Source: Polynucleobacter sp. MWH-Spelu-300-X4 (GTDB lineage Bacteria; Pseudomonadota; Gammaproteobacteria; Burkholderiales; Burkholderiaceae). Taken from it: a DNA stretch of 64,000 nucleotides. The position numbers and the translations under genes are program-made. Location of the stretch: NCBI RefSeq assembly GCF_018687515.1, contig NZ_CP061294.1, positions 1,488,001 through 1,552,000 of the forward strand, read 5' to 3'. Shown here in pieces: positions 11,120 to 19,510 of this stretch; the first letter of the stretch is position 1; each line of letters begins with the position of its first letter. The notes below the pieces were generated by a model, which searched no databases, was not told the DNA's origin, and saw only the letters and a program-made list of their open reading frames with translations.

Positions 11120-11135
11120 TACTACCTGTAGTAAC
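11118..11135. promoter_or_regulatory. Operator-like perfect palindrome overlapping a promoter
   Basis: GTTACTACCTGTAGTAAC has perfect 8-base arms around a 2-base centre. It covers the end of the -10 box and the predicted start point of the transcript for the exported Lys-rich protein. About 50 bases upstream, GTAGCTAC (11064-11071) is a second perfect 8-base palindrome sharing the CTGTAG half. The position suits a repressor site in the 208-base region between clpS and the small gene. I do not recognise the regulator. Confidence 0.4.
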
Positions 11136-11183
11136 CAAGTATTTGCAACACACCTTATATTCAACATAAAGAAACATACAATC

Positions 11184-11399
11184 ATGATCTCAAAATTACT
11201 TGCATCTTTGACACTTTCACTATTTGCAGCAGTTGCTTTTGCTCAAGCCCCTGCAGCAGCTCCAGTTGCCCCAGCACCTCAAGCCTCACCAGTCGCTCAA
11301 GAACAAGCTACTGAAAAAGCTGGTCAAAAGAAAGCTAAGAAAGCCAAAAAAGCTAAGCATGGCAAGAAGTCTAAAAAAGCTAAACACGCTGCTGAGTAA
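11184..11399 (+). CDS. Small exported Ala/Pro/Lys-rich protein of unknown function
   Basis: This 71-residue protein has a clear signal peptide, with MISK followed by a hydrophobic core and probable cleavage after AFA (residue 20). The mature part has two blocks: an Ala/Pro/Val/Gln-rich stretch (about 21-42) and a strongly basic tail (about 48-71) built on KKAK repeats with three histidines. The predicted mature protein is about 50 residues and very basic. Such proteins might bind nucleic acid, lipopolysaccharide or anionic polymers in the periplasm, but no domain is recognisable and I assign no function. The start has no strong ribosome site. The DUF192 gene follows after 14 bases on the same strand. 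Confidence 0.75.
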   Translation: MISKLLASLTLSLFAAVAFAQAPAAAPVAPAPQASPVAQEQATEKAGQKKAKKAKKAKHGKKSKKAKHAAE

Positions 11400-11413
11400 T
11401 TAGGAACTAGGTC

Positions 11414-11845
11414 TTGAAGCGCCATAAAGTCGCTATTGCTTTATTTTTAGCGACGTGTGGCGCTTTTCTTCAAGCAGAACCCCTCCCCAGCATCAGCCTA
11501 CAAGCTGGCATCTATAAAATCCAGGCAGAAGTAGCATCCACCCCCAGCTCTAGACAGCTAGGATTAATGTACCGTGTTTATTTACCGGCCAACGATGGCA
11601 TGCTTTTTATCTTTGAGAATAAAGACACCCATTGTTTTTGGATGAGAAATACCAAGATTCCTTTAGCAATCGCTTTCATTGGCGATGATGGGAAAATTGT
11701 GAACATTGAAGAAATGAAACCGATGTCGGACGACAATCACTGCCCGACAGCGCCCATTCGCTATGCTCTAGAAATGAACCAGAACTGGTTCTCGCAAAAA
11801 GGATTGAGTGCGGGAAATGTCATTTCAGGCATCCCCCGCCGTTAA
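11414..11845 (+). CDS. DUF192 family exported protein
   Basis: The 143-residue protein begins with a signal peptide (hydrophobic about 6-18, probable cleavage after LQA at 21). The mature part is a DUF192 domain, seen from RQLGLMYR, DGMLFIF, CFWMRNT, PLAIAFI and ALEMN. DUF192 proteins are small beta-barrel proteins found in many bacteria, and their role is not established. The start is a TTG at 11414 with AGGA 8 bases upstream. No ATG lies upstream in frame, and a later start would destroy the signal peptide. It may be cotranscribed with the small exported protein. Confidence 0.88.
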   Translation: MKRHKVAIALFLATCGAFLQAEPLPSISLQAGIYKIQAEVASTPSSRQLGLMYRVYLPANDGMLFIFENKDTHCFWMRNTKIPLAIAFIGDDGKIVNIEEMKPMSDDNHCPTAPIRYALEMNQNWFSQKGLSAGNVISGIPRR

Positions 11846-11922
11846 ATAGTCTTAAAACTTTTTAATTAAAGTTACTTAAAGCTATTTATAGTTTTACTAC
11901 TTAGTTGTAATGCTTAGTTATT

Positions 11923-11942
11923 TTTTGGTTAATTAACCAAAA
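11923..11942. repeat. 20-bp perfect AT-rich palindrome over the ppnP stop codon
   Basis: TTTTGGTTAATTAACCAAAA is fully self-complementary and includes the ppnP stop at 11933-11935. The convergent DUF192 gene ends about 78 bases away. The stem has only four G-C pairs and no loop, so it is a weak terminator at best in either direction. I see no other terminator between these convergent genes. Confidence 0.4.
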
Positions 11943-12238
11943 TGACAAACATAATGAACTGCCTGCTCTGCGCGAATAACAAAATATCCACCAGCCTCTA
12001 CCGTCCATGATTGGCCAGCAGTAAATGCTTGCTCAGGCGCACCGTTAATGCTCACATAAGCAGTTCCATCAACCACTTCCATGACCTCTTTAGTACTCAA
12101 ATCAAAACGCAAAGTACTAGGCAAAATAACGCCAACAGACTTTCGCTCTCCACTTGGCAAAGTGACTGTATGTGAAACACACTTACCATCAAAAAACACA
12201 TTAGCTTTTTTGCCAACACTTACTTGATCAAATTGCAT
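11933..12238 (-). CDS. ppnP: Pyrimidine/purine nucleoside phosphorylase PpnP (DUF1255, cupin fold)
   Basis: PpnP-family enzymes are small cupins that cleave nucleosides with phosphate, releasing the base and ribose-1-phosphate. The 101-residue protein matches the family in length (E. coli about 94) and in key segments: SVGVILPS, the TKEVMEVVDG turn, FTAGQSW and the C-terminal HYVCHFG. It lies 33 bases downstream of argG on the same strand and could be read through from it. The functional link with arginine synthesis is unclear. Confidence 0.88.
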   Translation of the reverse strand: MQFDQVSVGKKANVFFDGKCVSHTVTLPSGERKSVGVILPSTLRFDLSTKEVMEVVDGTAYVSINGAPEQAFTAGQSWTVEAGGYFVIRAEQAVHYVCHFG

Positions 12239-12271
12239 CTTTTTATCCTCAATATATCTATTTATTCTTCA

Positions 12272-13501
12272 TTAAGCGCCACGCTTGCGGCGGGCATTAG
12301 CCGCAATACGCATACGCAAAGCGTTTAATTTAATAAATCCGCCAGCATCAGCTTGGTTATAAGCGCCACCATCATCATCGAATGTCGCAATAGTTTGATC
12401 AAACAAGGTGTACTTGGAATCTCTAGCAACAACACTTACCGAGCCCTTATAAAGCTTTACTCGCACAAAACCACTCACTGTTTGCTGTGTATGATCAATT
12501 AAAGTTTGCAAAGCAACTCTTTCAGGCGCCCACCAGTAGCCGTTGTAAATCAAACTTGCATAACGTGGCATCAAGTCATCTTTTAAGTGCGCTACTTCAC
12601 GGTCTAAAGTAATACTTTCAATACCGCGGTGAGCCTTCAACAAGATAGTGCCTCCCGGTGTTTCGTAACAACCACGGCTCTTCATGCCTACATAACGGTT
12701 TTCCACCAAATCTAGACGGCCCACACCATGTTTACCGCCAATTTTATTTAACTCGGCCAATAATTCGTGCGGCTTATAACGAGTGCCATTAATAGCAACA
12801 GCATCACCACGCTCAAACTCAATATCTAAATACTCTGGAGCATCTGGTGCTTGTTCAGCAGACACCGTCCAACGCCACATAGATTCTTCAGCCTCAGCCT
12901 TAGGATCTTCTAGGTGACGACCTTCGTAGCTAATGTGCAATAAGTTCGCATCCATTGAATAAGGTGCGCCACCTTGCTTATGCTTCATTTCAACAGGAAT
13001 ACCATGCTGTTCGGCATAGGCCAATAATTTTTCGCGAGACAATAAATCCCACTCACGCCATGGAGCAATAACCTTAATCGATGGCTCTAATGAGTAATAC
13101 CCCAATTCGAAACGAACTTGATCATTACCCTTGCCAGTCGCACCGTGAGAAACCGCTTGAGCGCCCGTCTGATGAGCAATCTCAATCTGACGCTTGGCAA
13201 TCAAAGGACGAGCAATAGATGTCCCTAACAAATACTCGCCTTCATAAATAGTATTTGCACGGAACATAGGGAAGACGAAATCTCTGACAAATTCTTCGCG
13301 AAGATCATCAATAAAAATATTTTCTGGCTTAATGCCAAATTGAAGTGCCTTTGTGCGCGCAGGCTCCAACTCTTCCCCCTGACCCAAATCAGCAGTAAAA
13401 GTAACGATTTCGCAATGGTAGGTGTCTTGCAACCATTTCAAAATAACGCTGGTATCAAGACCACCGGAATAAGCAAGAACTACTTTCTTAATATCTGACA
13501 T
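12272..13501 (-). CDS. argG: Argininosuccinate synthase
   Basis: ArgG joins citrulline and aspartate, using ATP, to make argininosuccinate in arginine synthesis. The 409-residue protein carries the PP-loop AYSGGLDTS (10-18) and [13 protein letters not shown] (120-132), which contact ATP and citrulline. The C-terminus is basic (NARRKRGA). It lies 32 bases after argF on the same strand, forming an argF-argG pair for two successive steps. argH is not in the window. Confidence 0.98.
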   Translation of the reverse strand: MSDIKKVVLAYSGGLDTSVILKWLQDTYHCEIVTFTADLGQGEELEPARTKALQFGIKPENIFIDDLREEFVRDFVFPMFRANTIYEGEYLLGTSIARPLIAKRQIEIAHQTGAQAVSHGATGKGNDQVRFELGYYSLEPSIKVIAPWREWDLLSREKLLAYAEQHGIPVEMKHKQGGAPYSMDANLLHISYEGRHLEDPKAEAEESMWRWTVSAEQAPDAPEYLDIEFERGDAVAINGTRYKPHELLAELNKIGGKHGVGRLDLVENRYVGMKSRGCYETPGGTILLKAHRGIESITLDREVAHLKDDLMPRYASLIYNGYWWAPERVALQTLIDHTQQTVSGFVRVKLYKGSVSVVARDSKYTLFDQTIATFDDDGGAYNQADAGGFIKLNALRMRIAANARRKRGA

Positions 13502-13533
13502 ATTTATCTACGATTTTTAAGTGTTAACAAAAA

Positions 13534-14460
13534 TTACAACTTGCCACAAAGCAAGAATTCCATCAGCGCTTTTTGAACATGCAAGCGGTTTTCCGCCTCA
13601 TCCCAAACAACACTTTGCGGGCCATCAATCACTGAAGCCGAAACTTCTTCGCCACGATGGGCCGGTAAACAATGCATAAAGAGCGCATCCGACTTAGCTA
13701 CTTTCATCAAGTCATCTGTCACCATCCAGTTTTTAAATGCTTTCAGACGCGCTTGGTTTTCATCTTCATAACCCATGCTCGTCCAAACATCCGTGGTAAC
13801 CAAATCAACATCTTTACAAGCATCCGCTGGTTTATCAAAAACCTTCAAATGATTCTTCGCATTGGCACTTAACATCGACTGATCTAACTGATAACCTGGC
13901 GGAGCGGAGAAATTCACCTGAAAGCCCAATAACTCAGCAGCCTGTATCCAGGTATAAGCCATGTTATTTGCATCACCAATCCAAGCAACCGTCTTACCTT
14001 TGATTGATGAGCGATGTTCTGTAAAAGTAAAAATATCAGCCAATACTTGGCAAGGGTGATACTCATTCGTTAGACCATTAATAACAGGGACTCTCGAGTT
14101 GCTTGCGAAGCGCTCAATAATGTCTTGGCCAAAAGTACGGATCATGATGATGTCCGTCATACGAGAAATAACTTGAGCAGCATCTTCGACAGGCTCACCA
14201 CGGCCTAATTGTGTGTCTTTAGTATTTAAAAATACAGCGTGACCACCCAATTGGTGAATACCAGCTTCAAATGACAATCTCGTACGCGTTGAGTTTTTCT
14301 CAAAGATCATCGCCAATGTACGATCATGCAAAGGATGCCAAGTCTCATAACGCTTAAATTTTGCTTTAAGAAAAGCTGAGCGCTCCAATAAGTACGCATA
14401 CTCATCGGCACTAAAGTCGGTAAATTGTAGGTAATGCCTAACAGGAATATTCGATACCAT
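13534..14460 (-). CDS. argF: Ornithine carbamoyltransferase
   Basis: ArgF makes citrulline from ornithine and carbamoyl phosphate. The 308-residue protein has the carbamoyl-phosphate motif STRTR (57-61), HPCQ (135-138) and the ornithine-loop motif HCLPAHRG (263-270). It is the first gene of the argF-argG pair. The 107 bases between it and the divergent DUF3579 gene must hold both promoters. I see AT-rich -10 candidates there but no convincing -35 and no recognisable ARG box. Confidence 0.98.
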   Translation of the reverse strand: MVSNIPVRHYLQFTDFSADEYAYLLERSAFLKAKFKRYETWHPLHDRTLAMIFEKNSTRTRLSFEAGIHQLGGHAVFLNTKDTQLGRGEPVEDAAQVISRMTDIIMIRTFGQDIIERFASNSRVPVINGLTNEYHPCQVLADIFTFTEHRSSIKGKTVAWIGDANNMAYTWIQAAELLGFQVNFSAPPGYQLDQSMLSANAKNHLKVFDKPADACKDVDLVTTDVWTSMGYEDENQARLKAFKNWMVTDDLMKVAKSDALFMHCLPAHRGEEVSASVIDGPQSVVWDEAENRLHVQKALMEFLLCGKL

Positions 14461-14567
14461 AGTTTTTTAACACCTGATTCATTCAAATATCTATTCAACA
14501 ACTAGTGAGGCTGATAAAATTCTAGGGTTATCCCTGATTATCAACCTATTTCAACAGCAAAGACATC

Positions 14568-14870
14568 GTGACGGCCAAACAATTCTTTATACAAGGCTTA
14601 ACTCATGATGGCAAACCTTTCAGACCCAGTGACTGGGCGGAAAGACTTTGCGGAGTTATGGCTCAATTTCGCCCAGAGGACGACTCCAGCGACCCTAGAT
14701 TCACCTACTCACCCTACGTTAAGCCCGTCAATATTGCCGGCGTCAAATGCGTGGTTGTAGATGAACGACTAAGAGATATTGAGCCCAAAGCCATGGATTT
14801 CGTCAAAAACTTCGCTAAAGACAACAATTTACCAATTGTTGAAGCCTGCGAAATCCCTTCTAAATCCTAA
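14568..14870 (+). CDS. DUF3579 domain-containing protein
   Basis: This 100-residue soluble protein has no signal peptide or membrane segment. It matches my recollection of DUF3579, a short family found mainly in betaproteobacteria, by segments such as FIQGLTHDGKPFRPSDWAER and SPYVKPV. Function is unknown. The start is a GTG at 14568 with no strong ribosome site. It lies between argF and rpsT, a placement I associate with Burkholderiales. The hairpin downstream ends rpsT on the other strand and is a poor terminator for this gene. Confidence 0.85.
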   Translation: MTAKQFFIQGLTHDGKPFRPSDWAERLCGVMAQFRPEDDSSDPRFTYSPYVKPVNIAGVKCVVVDERLRDIEPKAMDFVKNFAKDNNLPIVEACEIPSKS

Positions 14871-14881
14871 AACCTACAAAT

Positions 14882-14910
14882 AAAAAACCCGCTCCGGATC
14901 AGGGAACGGG
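14882..14910 (-). terminator. Intrinsic terminator of rpsT
   Basis: On the minus strand the 8-base arms CCCGTTCC (14910-14903) and GGAGCGGG (14895-14888) pair with one G-U, around a 7-base loop, and are followed by six T (14887-14882). The structure begins 21 bases after the rpsT stop. It is one-sided, because the plus-strand reading lacks a T-run. Confidence 0.85.
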
Positions 14911-14931
14911 CTATTTGAATGCCTAAATTAA

Positions 14932-15198
14932 TTAGGCAGTCATGCCTTTTACAGCAGCAGACAAGCGTGATTTTGTACGTGCAGCAGTATTCTTATGCAC
15001 AACATTCTTGTCAGCGATTTTATCGATAGTAGCTTGAGCAGCCTGGAAAACCTTAGCTGCGGCAGCTTGATCGCCAGCGTCAACAGCCTTACGAACAGAC
15101 TTAATTGCTGTACGAAGACGTGAACGCAAGCTTGCGTTATGTTCATTTTGTGCAACGGCCTGGCGGGCGCGTTTGCGAGCTTGGGCTGTATTTGCCAT
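14932..15198 (-). CDS. rpsT: 30S ribosomal protein S20
   Basis: S20 binds 16S rRNA early in 30S assembly. The 88-residue protein starts [14 protein letters not shown], the standard family start, and is Lys/Arg/Ala-rich and helical throughout. I use the ATG at 15198, with AAGG 8 bases upstream. The open frame extends 22 codons further, but that part is not S20-like. The gene is monocistronic: murJ diverges 89 bases away, and a strong terminator lies at 14882-14910. Confidence 0.97.
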   Translation of the reverse strand: MANTAQARKRARQAVAQNEHNASLRSRLRTAIKSVRKAVDAGDQAAAAKVFQAAQATIDKIADKNVVHKNTAARTKSRLSAAVKGMTA

Positions 15199-15287
15199 GT
15201 TTGTAACCTTTAGGGGTATTGCCAAAAGAAAAAGATTATAACTTATCTCGGCCAAGGCTACCACCCCTGAGAAAAATCTGTAAAACT

Positions 15288-16850
15288 ATGCCTGTGAATT
15301 TATTATCTGCCGCCGCCAAAGTCAGCAGCCTAACGATGCTCTCCCGCATCACTGGTTTACTGCGAGAAACCCTGATAGCCCGTACTTACGGGGCTTCAGA
15401 ATGGACTGATGCCTTCAATGTGGCATTCAGAATCCCCAACTTATTACGCAGATTATTTGCTGAAGGGGCGTTTTCCCAAGCTTTCGTCCCCGTTTTAGGG
15501 GAAACCAACGCCAAAGAGGGTCAAGAAGGCACTACCTTAATGGTTAGCGCTATCGCTACCCTTCTCTTTTGGGCCCTGGTTTTAACGGTTCTGACGGGCG
15601 TTTTCGCCGCCCCCTGGATCATTTTTATGGTGGCTTCAGGCTTTAAAGCGAGTAATGCCCACGATACAAGCCTCATTCTGACCAGAATGATGTTTCCCTA
15701 TATTGGCTTAATTTCCTTAGTTTCACTGTCAGCAGGCATCCTAAACACCTATAAACGCTTCGCGATACCTGCTTTTACCCCTGTTTTACTCAATTTATCG
15801 ATGATTTTTTCATCATGGCTTATCGCCCCTTACCTCCAAACACCTATTTACGCTCTGGGTATCGGTGTTATTTTGGGGGGCATCAGCCAATTAGCCATTC
15901 AAATACCAGCTCTTAAAAAGATAGGCATGCTGCCTCAGATAGGCCTATCTTGGAAAACAGTTAAAAAAGCATGGCATCACCCAGGTGCTAGAAAAGTTCT
16001 AACCCTCATGGGCCCAGCTTTATTTGCAGTATCCGTAGCGCAACTATCCCTCATCATTAATACCAATATCGCCTCTCATTTGGCCGCTGGTAGCGTTTCT
16101 TGGCTGTCTTATGCTGATAGATTGATGGAATTCCCAACCGCCTTATTGGGCGTGGCTATTGGTACTGTTTTATTACCTAGCTTAAGCAAAGCGAATGCCT
16201 CAGCGAATCAAGAACAAATTGCCGATTTAATGGATTGGGGTTTGAAGCTCACCTTCATTTTGGCAGCACCTTCAGCCTTAGCTTTATTTATATTCGGCGA
16301 ACCGTTAGCCGCAGTGCTTTATCACTATGGTCAATTTAATGCGACAGACGTCAGCATGACTCAATCGGCATTAGCAGCATACGGTGTTGGTCTGATTGGC
16401 CTGATCTTAGTTAAGATTTTGGCGCCAGCCTACTACTCTCGCCAAGATATTAAAACGCCCGTCAAAATAGCCATACGAGTTTTAATATTGACGCAATTGG
16501 CCAATATTATTCTTGTTCCTTGGCTCAATCATGCAGGTTTAGCCCTGTCTATTGGCTTAGGCGCCTGCTTGAATGCTTGGATGCTTTGGCGCGGTCTATC
16601 CAAATTAGGCGTTCTCAAAAAGAATGCGGCTTGGCTGCCATTTTTATGGAGGCTAGGCCTTGCATTAATCAGTATTGGCCTTATTTTGTATGTTGGGGCA
16701 CACCAGCATAACTGGATTGAGCTGCGTCATACGCCTCTGATTAGAATTAGCTTATTGACTGGATGGCTTGCGGTCGCAGGCGCAACTTATCTTGGCGTTT
16801 TGTGGATACTAGGATTTAGAACAAAAGATTTTTTATACAGAACAGAATAA
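15288..16850 (+). CDS. murJ: Lipid II flippase MurJ
   Basis: MurJ moves lipid II across the inner membrane for peptidoglycan synthesis. From the ATG at 15288 the protein has 520 residues and about 14 hydrophobic segments, as expected of the MOP superfamily. The N-terminal signature SRITGLLRETLIARTYGAS, the GAFSQAFVP segment and DRLMEFPTALLGVAIGT in the middle are typical of MurJ. The open frame extends 23 codons upstream, but that sequence is polar and unlike MurJ. The next gene follows after 12 bases. Confidence 0.97.
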   Translation: MPVNLLSAAAKVSSLTMLSRITGLLRETLIARTYGASEWTDAFNVAFRIPNLLRRLFAEGAFSQAFVPVLGETNAKEGQEGTTLMVSAIATLLFWALVLTVLTGVFAAPWIIFMVASGFKASNAHDTSLILTRMMFPYIGLISLVSLSAGILNTYKRFAIPAFTPVLLNLSMIFSSWLIAPYLQTPIYALGIGVILGGISQLAIQIPALKKIGMLPQIGLSWKTVKKAWHHPGARKVLTLMGPALFAVSVAQLSLIINTNIASHLAAGSVSWLSYADRLMEFPTALLGVAIGTVLLPSLSKANASANQEQIADLMDWGLKLTFILAAPSALALFIFGEPLAAVLYHYGQFNATDVSMTQSALAAYGVGLIGLILVKILAPAYYSRQDIKTPVKIAIRVLILTQLANIILVPWLNHAGLALSIGLGACLNAWMLWRGLSKLGVLKKNAAWLPFLWRLGLALISIGLILYVGAHQHNWIELRHTPLIRISLLTGWLAVAGATYLGVLWILGFRTKDFLYRTE

Positions 16851-16862
16851 ATTAGATTATTT

Positions 16863-17705
16863 ATGCCAACCCAACAATTAGACTATTTCACATCGCTAGT
16901 CGCAGAGGATGAACATTTCCCTCTAACAGAAGCGGCTATTGCTATTGCTCAGCATGCCTATCCAGATTTAATTGTTCAAAATGTCATGGATGAGCTGGAT
17001 TTACTCGGCGACAAGTTAAAGCACCGTATTAGCAAAGAAATGCCTGGGTTACAGAAATTGCAATTGCTTAAATCGTATTTTTATAAAGATTTAGGCTTTG
17101 GCCCAAACCGTAACGATTACTACGATCCTGATAACTCCTACATTCATAGCGTATTACAAACTCGCCGCGGCATTCCTATTTCACTGGCCCTTATTTTTAT
17201 GGAGCTAGGCCAGCAAATCGGTCTACCTATTAAAGGGGTTTCCTTTCCCAATCATTTCATGATTCGCATATCACTCCCTCAAGGAGAGGTCATCATGGAT
17301 CCACTAACGGGCACCTCTTTATCCAAACAAGAATTGCAAGAAATGCTAGATCCTTATTTAGATGCTCAAGGTTATCGGGGTGAGTATCAATTGCCACTCG
17401 CGGCATTTTTAAGATCCTCTAGTCCAAGAGAAATTCTTTCAAGATTTTTAAGAAATTTAAAAGCCATCTACACCCAACATGATCGCTGGGAAAGATTACT
17501 AGGCATTCAACAACGCTTGGTTATTTTGCTGCCAGAGGCTCTTGAAGAAGTAAGAGACCGTGGTTTAGCTTTAGCTCAACTCGATTACATTCGCCCTGCC
17601 ATCGAAGATATGCAACGCTATATTGATGAATCGCCGGATGCTAGCGATCAAGATGAAATTCGTGAACAAATCATGCAGCTTGAGCAACAGTCGCGTCATC
17701 ATTAA
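16863..17705 (+). CDS. SirB1 family protein (transglutaminase-like and TPR regions)
   Basis: The 280-residue soluble protein has a SirB1/transglutaminase-like region (about 40-180), shown by YYDPDNSYIHSVLQTRRGIP, GLPIKGVSFPNHFM and MDPLTG. An all-helical TPR-like tail follows (about 190-275). These proteins are widespread in proteobacteria, often near murJ or peptide-release genes, but their biochemical role is not settled. No clear ribosome site precedes the ATG, and the 12-base gap after murJ suggests cotranscription. mutL starts 10 bases later. Confidence 0.85.
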   Translation: MPTQQLDYFTSLVAEDEHFPLTEAAIAIAQHAYPDLIVQNVMDELDLLGDKLKHRISKEMPGLQKLQLLKSYFYKDLGFGPNRNDYYDPDNSYIHSVLQTRRGIPISLALIFMELGQQIGLPIKGVSFPNHFMIRISLPQGEVIMDPLTGTSLSKQELQEMLDPYLDAQGYRGEYQLPLAAFLRSSSPREILSRFLRNLKAIYTQHDRWERLLGIQQRLVILLPEALEEVRDRGLALAQLDYIRPAIEDMQRYIDESPDASDQDEIREQIMQLEQQSRHH

Positions 17706-17715
17706 TTAAGGACTT

Positions 17716-19506
17716 ATGAGACAAGCGATTGCGGCGCTGCCGGATACATTAATTAGTCAAATTGCCGCTGGCGAAGTTGTTGAAAGGCCGGCATCTGTTG
17801 TTAAAGAAGTTCTTGAAAATGCTATTGATGCAGGTTCAAGAGCGATTACCATCAGACTCGAAGAAGGCGGCATACAACGCATTTCTATTCAGGACGACGG
17901 CCAAGGGATCGCCAACCAAGAACTAACACTCGCAGTTCAACGTCACGCCACGAGCAAAATAAGATCTTTATCAGATCTTGAATCAGTGGCATCGCTTGGG
18001 TTTCGTGGTGAAGCACTTGCCTCTATAGCATCAGTTTCCAGATTATCAATTACAACCAAAACAGCAGCTGATGAGCATGCTTGGCAAATTCAAGTGAATG
18101 GCGGGCAAACCGTTGGTGCTATTAGCCCATCATCTGGCCCATTAGGAACGACCATTGATGTGCAAGATCTCTATTTCAATACACCAGCTCGAAGAAAATT
18201 TTTAAAAAGCGCCGCCACCGAACTCGGTCATTGCCTAGATGTTATACGTAGAATCGCGCTCTCAAGACCGGATATTGCTTTTGCCATTTGGCATAACGGT
18301 AAAGTAACTGAACGCTGGACTTCCGGCAATATCGAGCAGAGAGTCGATGCCATTCTAGGAGAAGAGTTTCATGAATCTCGCATTCCTATAGAAAGCATCT
18401 CCGGGCCACTCACATTACGAGGCTTTATCAGCAAACCGACCGCTAGCCGAGCAAGAGCGGATCAACAATTTAGTTATATCAATGGTCGTTTTGTTAGAGA
18501 CAAGGTTGTTCAGCACGCCATAAGGAGCGCTTATCAAGATGTGTTGCATGGTGATAGGCAACCGATGGTGGTGCTGTCGCTTGAAATAGATCCCACATTA
18601 GTAGACGTCAATGTTCATCCAGCAAAAACAGAAGTGCGCTTTAGAGAAAGTGGTGCTGTCCACCAATTCATTTACAAAGCGATTCAACATGCCTTAAGTG
18701 TTGGAGGGGGCAGCTCATTACAGCCGATAAGCTCACCATCCAACTTTGCAACACCTGAAATTTCTGCCCCCACCTGGTCAAACAATGTGGGAAATCAACA
18801 TCTACCGTTAACATCAGGCACAAAAGCTAATCTTGATAGCTTTTTTTCAAGAACTGATAACAGCCATCTATCTGCCAGCCTACCAAGCCATCAATCCACG
18901 CCGAACACCCATGAGCCTGAAGAAGAACTACCTCTAGGCCATGCAATCGCACAAATACATGGCATTTACATCCTCGCGCAGAACAAACACGGCTTGGTTT
19001 TAATTGATATGCATGCCGCGCATGAACGCGTGCTTTATGAGAAATTAAAACAAGATTTGGCCAACGGTATCAAAGTTCAGCAAATGCTAGTTCCCGTTGT
19101 CATGCACGCTTCAGAATTAGAAGTTAGTAAAGCCGAAAGCCACAGAGAGATTCTGAATCAAATTGGTTTTGATGTAGCCACATTGTCACCAACACAATTA
19201 GCCATCAGAACCATCCCAACCCTATTGCAAAGAGCCGATCCAAGCACCCTATTAAGAAACTTACTATCTGAATTGGACGCCACAGGATCGCAAGCAGTAT
19301 TAGATGCTGCCCAACATGAACGCTTAGCCACTCAAGCATGCCATGCAGCCGTGAGAGCTCATAGATTACTAACCCTCACCGAAATGGACGCCCTGCTACG
19401 GCAAATGGAACAAACCGAGAGAGCGGATCAGTGCAATCACGGTAGACCAACCTGGGTTCAATTAAGCATTTCTGATTTAGATAAGCTTTTCTTACGCGGC
19501 CGATAA
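17716..19506 (+). CDS. mutL: DNA mismatch repair protein MutL
   Basis: MutL couples mismatch recognition by MutS to strand incision. The 596-residue protein has an N-terminal GHKL ATPase with ENAIDAG, DDGQGI and GFRGEAL, a Ser-rich linker (about 335-405) and a C-terminal dimerisation domain. The C-terminal domain has DMHAAHERVLYE (431-442), matching the DQHA(X)2E(X)4E endonuclease motif apart from Met for Gln, plus ACHAA and CNHGRP. It is therefore probably a nicking MutL, as in bacteria without MutH. AAGGA precedes the ATG. miaA follows after 4 bases, a classic pairing. Confidence 0.97.
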   Translation: MRQAIAALPDTLISQIAAGEVVERPASVVKEVLENAIDAGSRAITIRLEEGGIQRISIQDDGQGIANQELTLAVQRHATSKIRSLSDLESVASLGFRGEALASIASVSRLSITTKTAADEHAWQIQVNGGQTVGAISPSSGPLGTTIDVQDLYFNTPARRKFLKSAATELGHCLDVIRRIALSRPDIAFAIWHNGKVTERWTSGNIEQRVDAILGEEFHESRIPIESISGPLTLRGFISKPTASRARADQQFSYINGRFVRDKVVQHAIRSAYQDVLHGDRQPMVVLSLEIDPTLVDVNVHPAKTEVRFRESGAVHQFIYKAIQHALSVGGGSSLQPISSPSNFATPEISAPTWSNNVGNQHLPLTSGTKANLDSFFSRTDNSHLSASLPSHQSTPNTHEPEEELPLGHAIAQIHGIYILAQNKHGLVLIDMHAAHERVLYEKLKQDLANGIKVQQMLVPVVMHASELEVSKAESHREILNQIGFDVATLSPTQLAIRTIPTLLQRADPSTLLRNLLSELDATGSQAVLDAAQHERLATQACHAAVRAHRLLTLTEMDALLRQMEQTERADQCNHGRPTWVQLSISDLDKLFLRGR

Positions 19507-19510
19507 GTAA

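Noticed and set aside
14461..14567. ARG box or promoter pair between argF and the DUF3579 gene
   Set aside because: TAAAAT and the TGATAA/TTATCA repeat near 14512-14542 caught my eye, but -35 partners are poor and no recognisable arginine-repressor site is seen.
19006..19041. MutL endonuclease motif with Met in place of Gln as a defect
   Set aside because: The catalytic residues of the motif (Asp, His, Glu, Glu) are intact. As I recall, Met at this place is common in betaproteobacteria.
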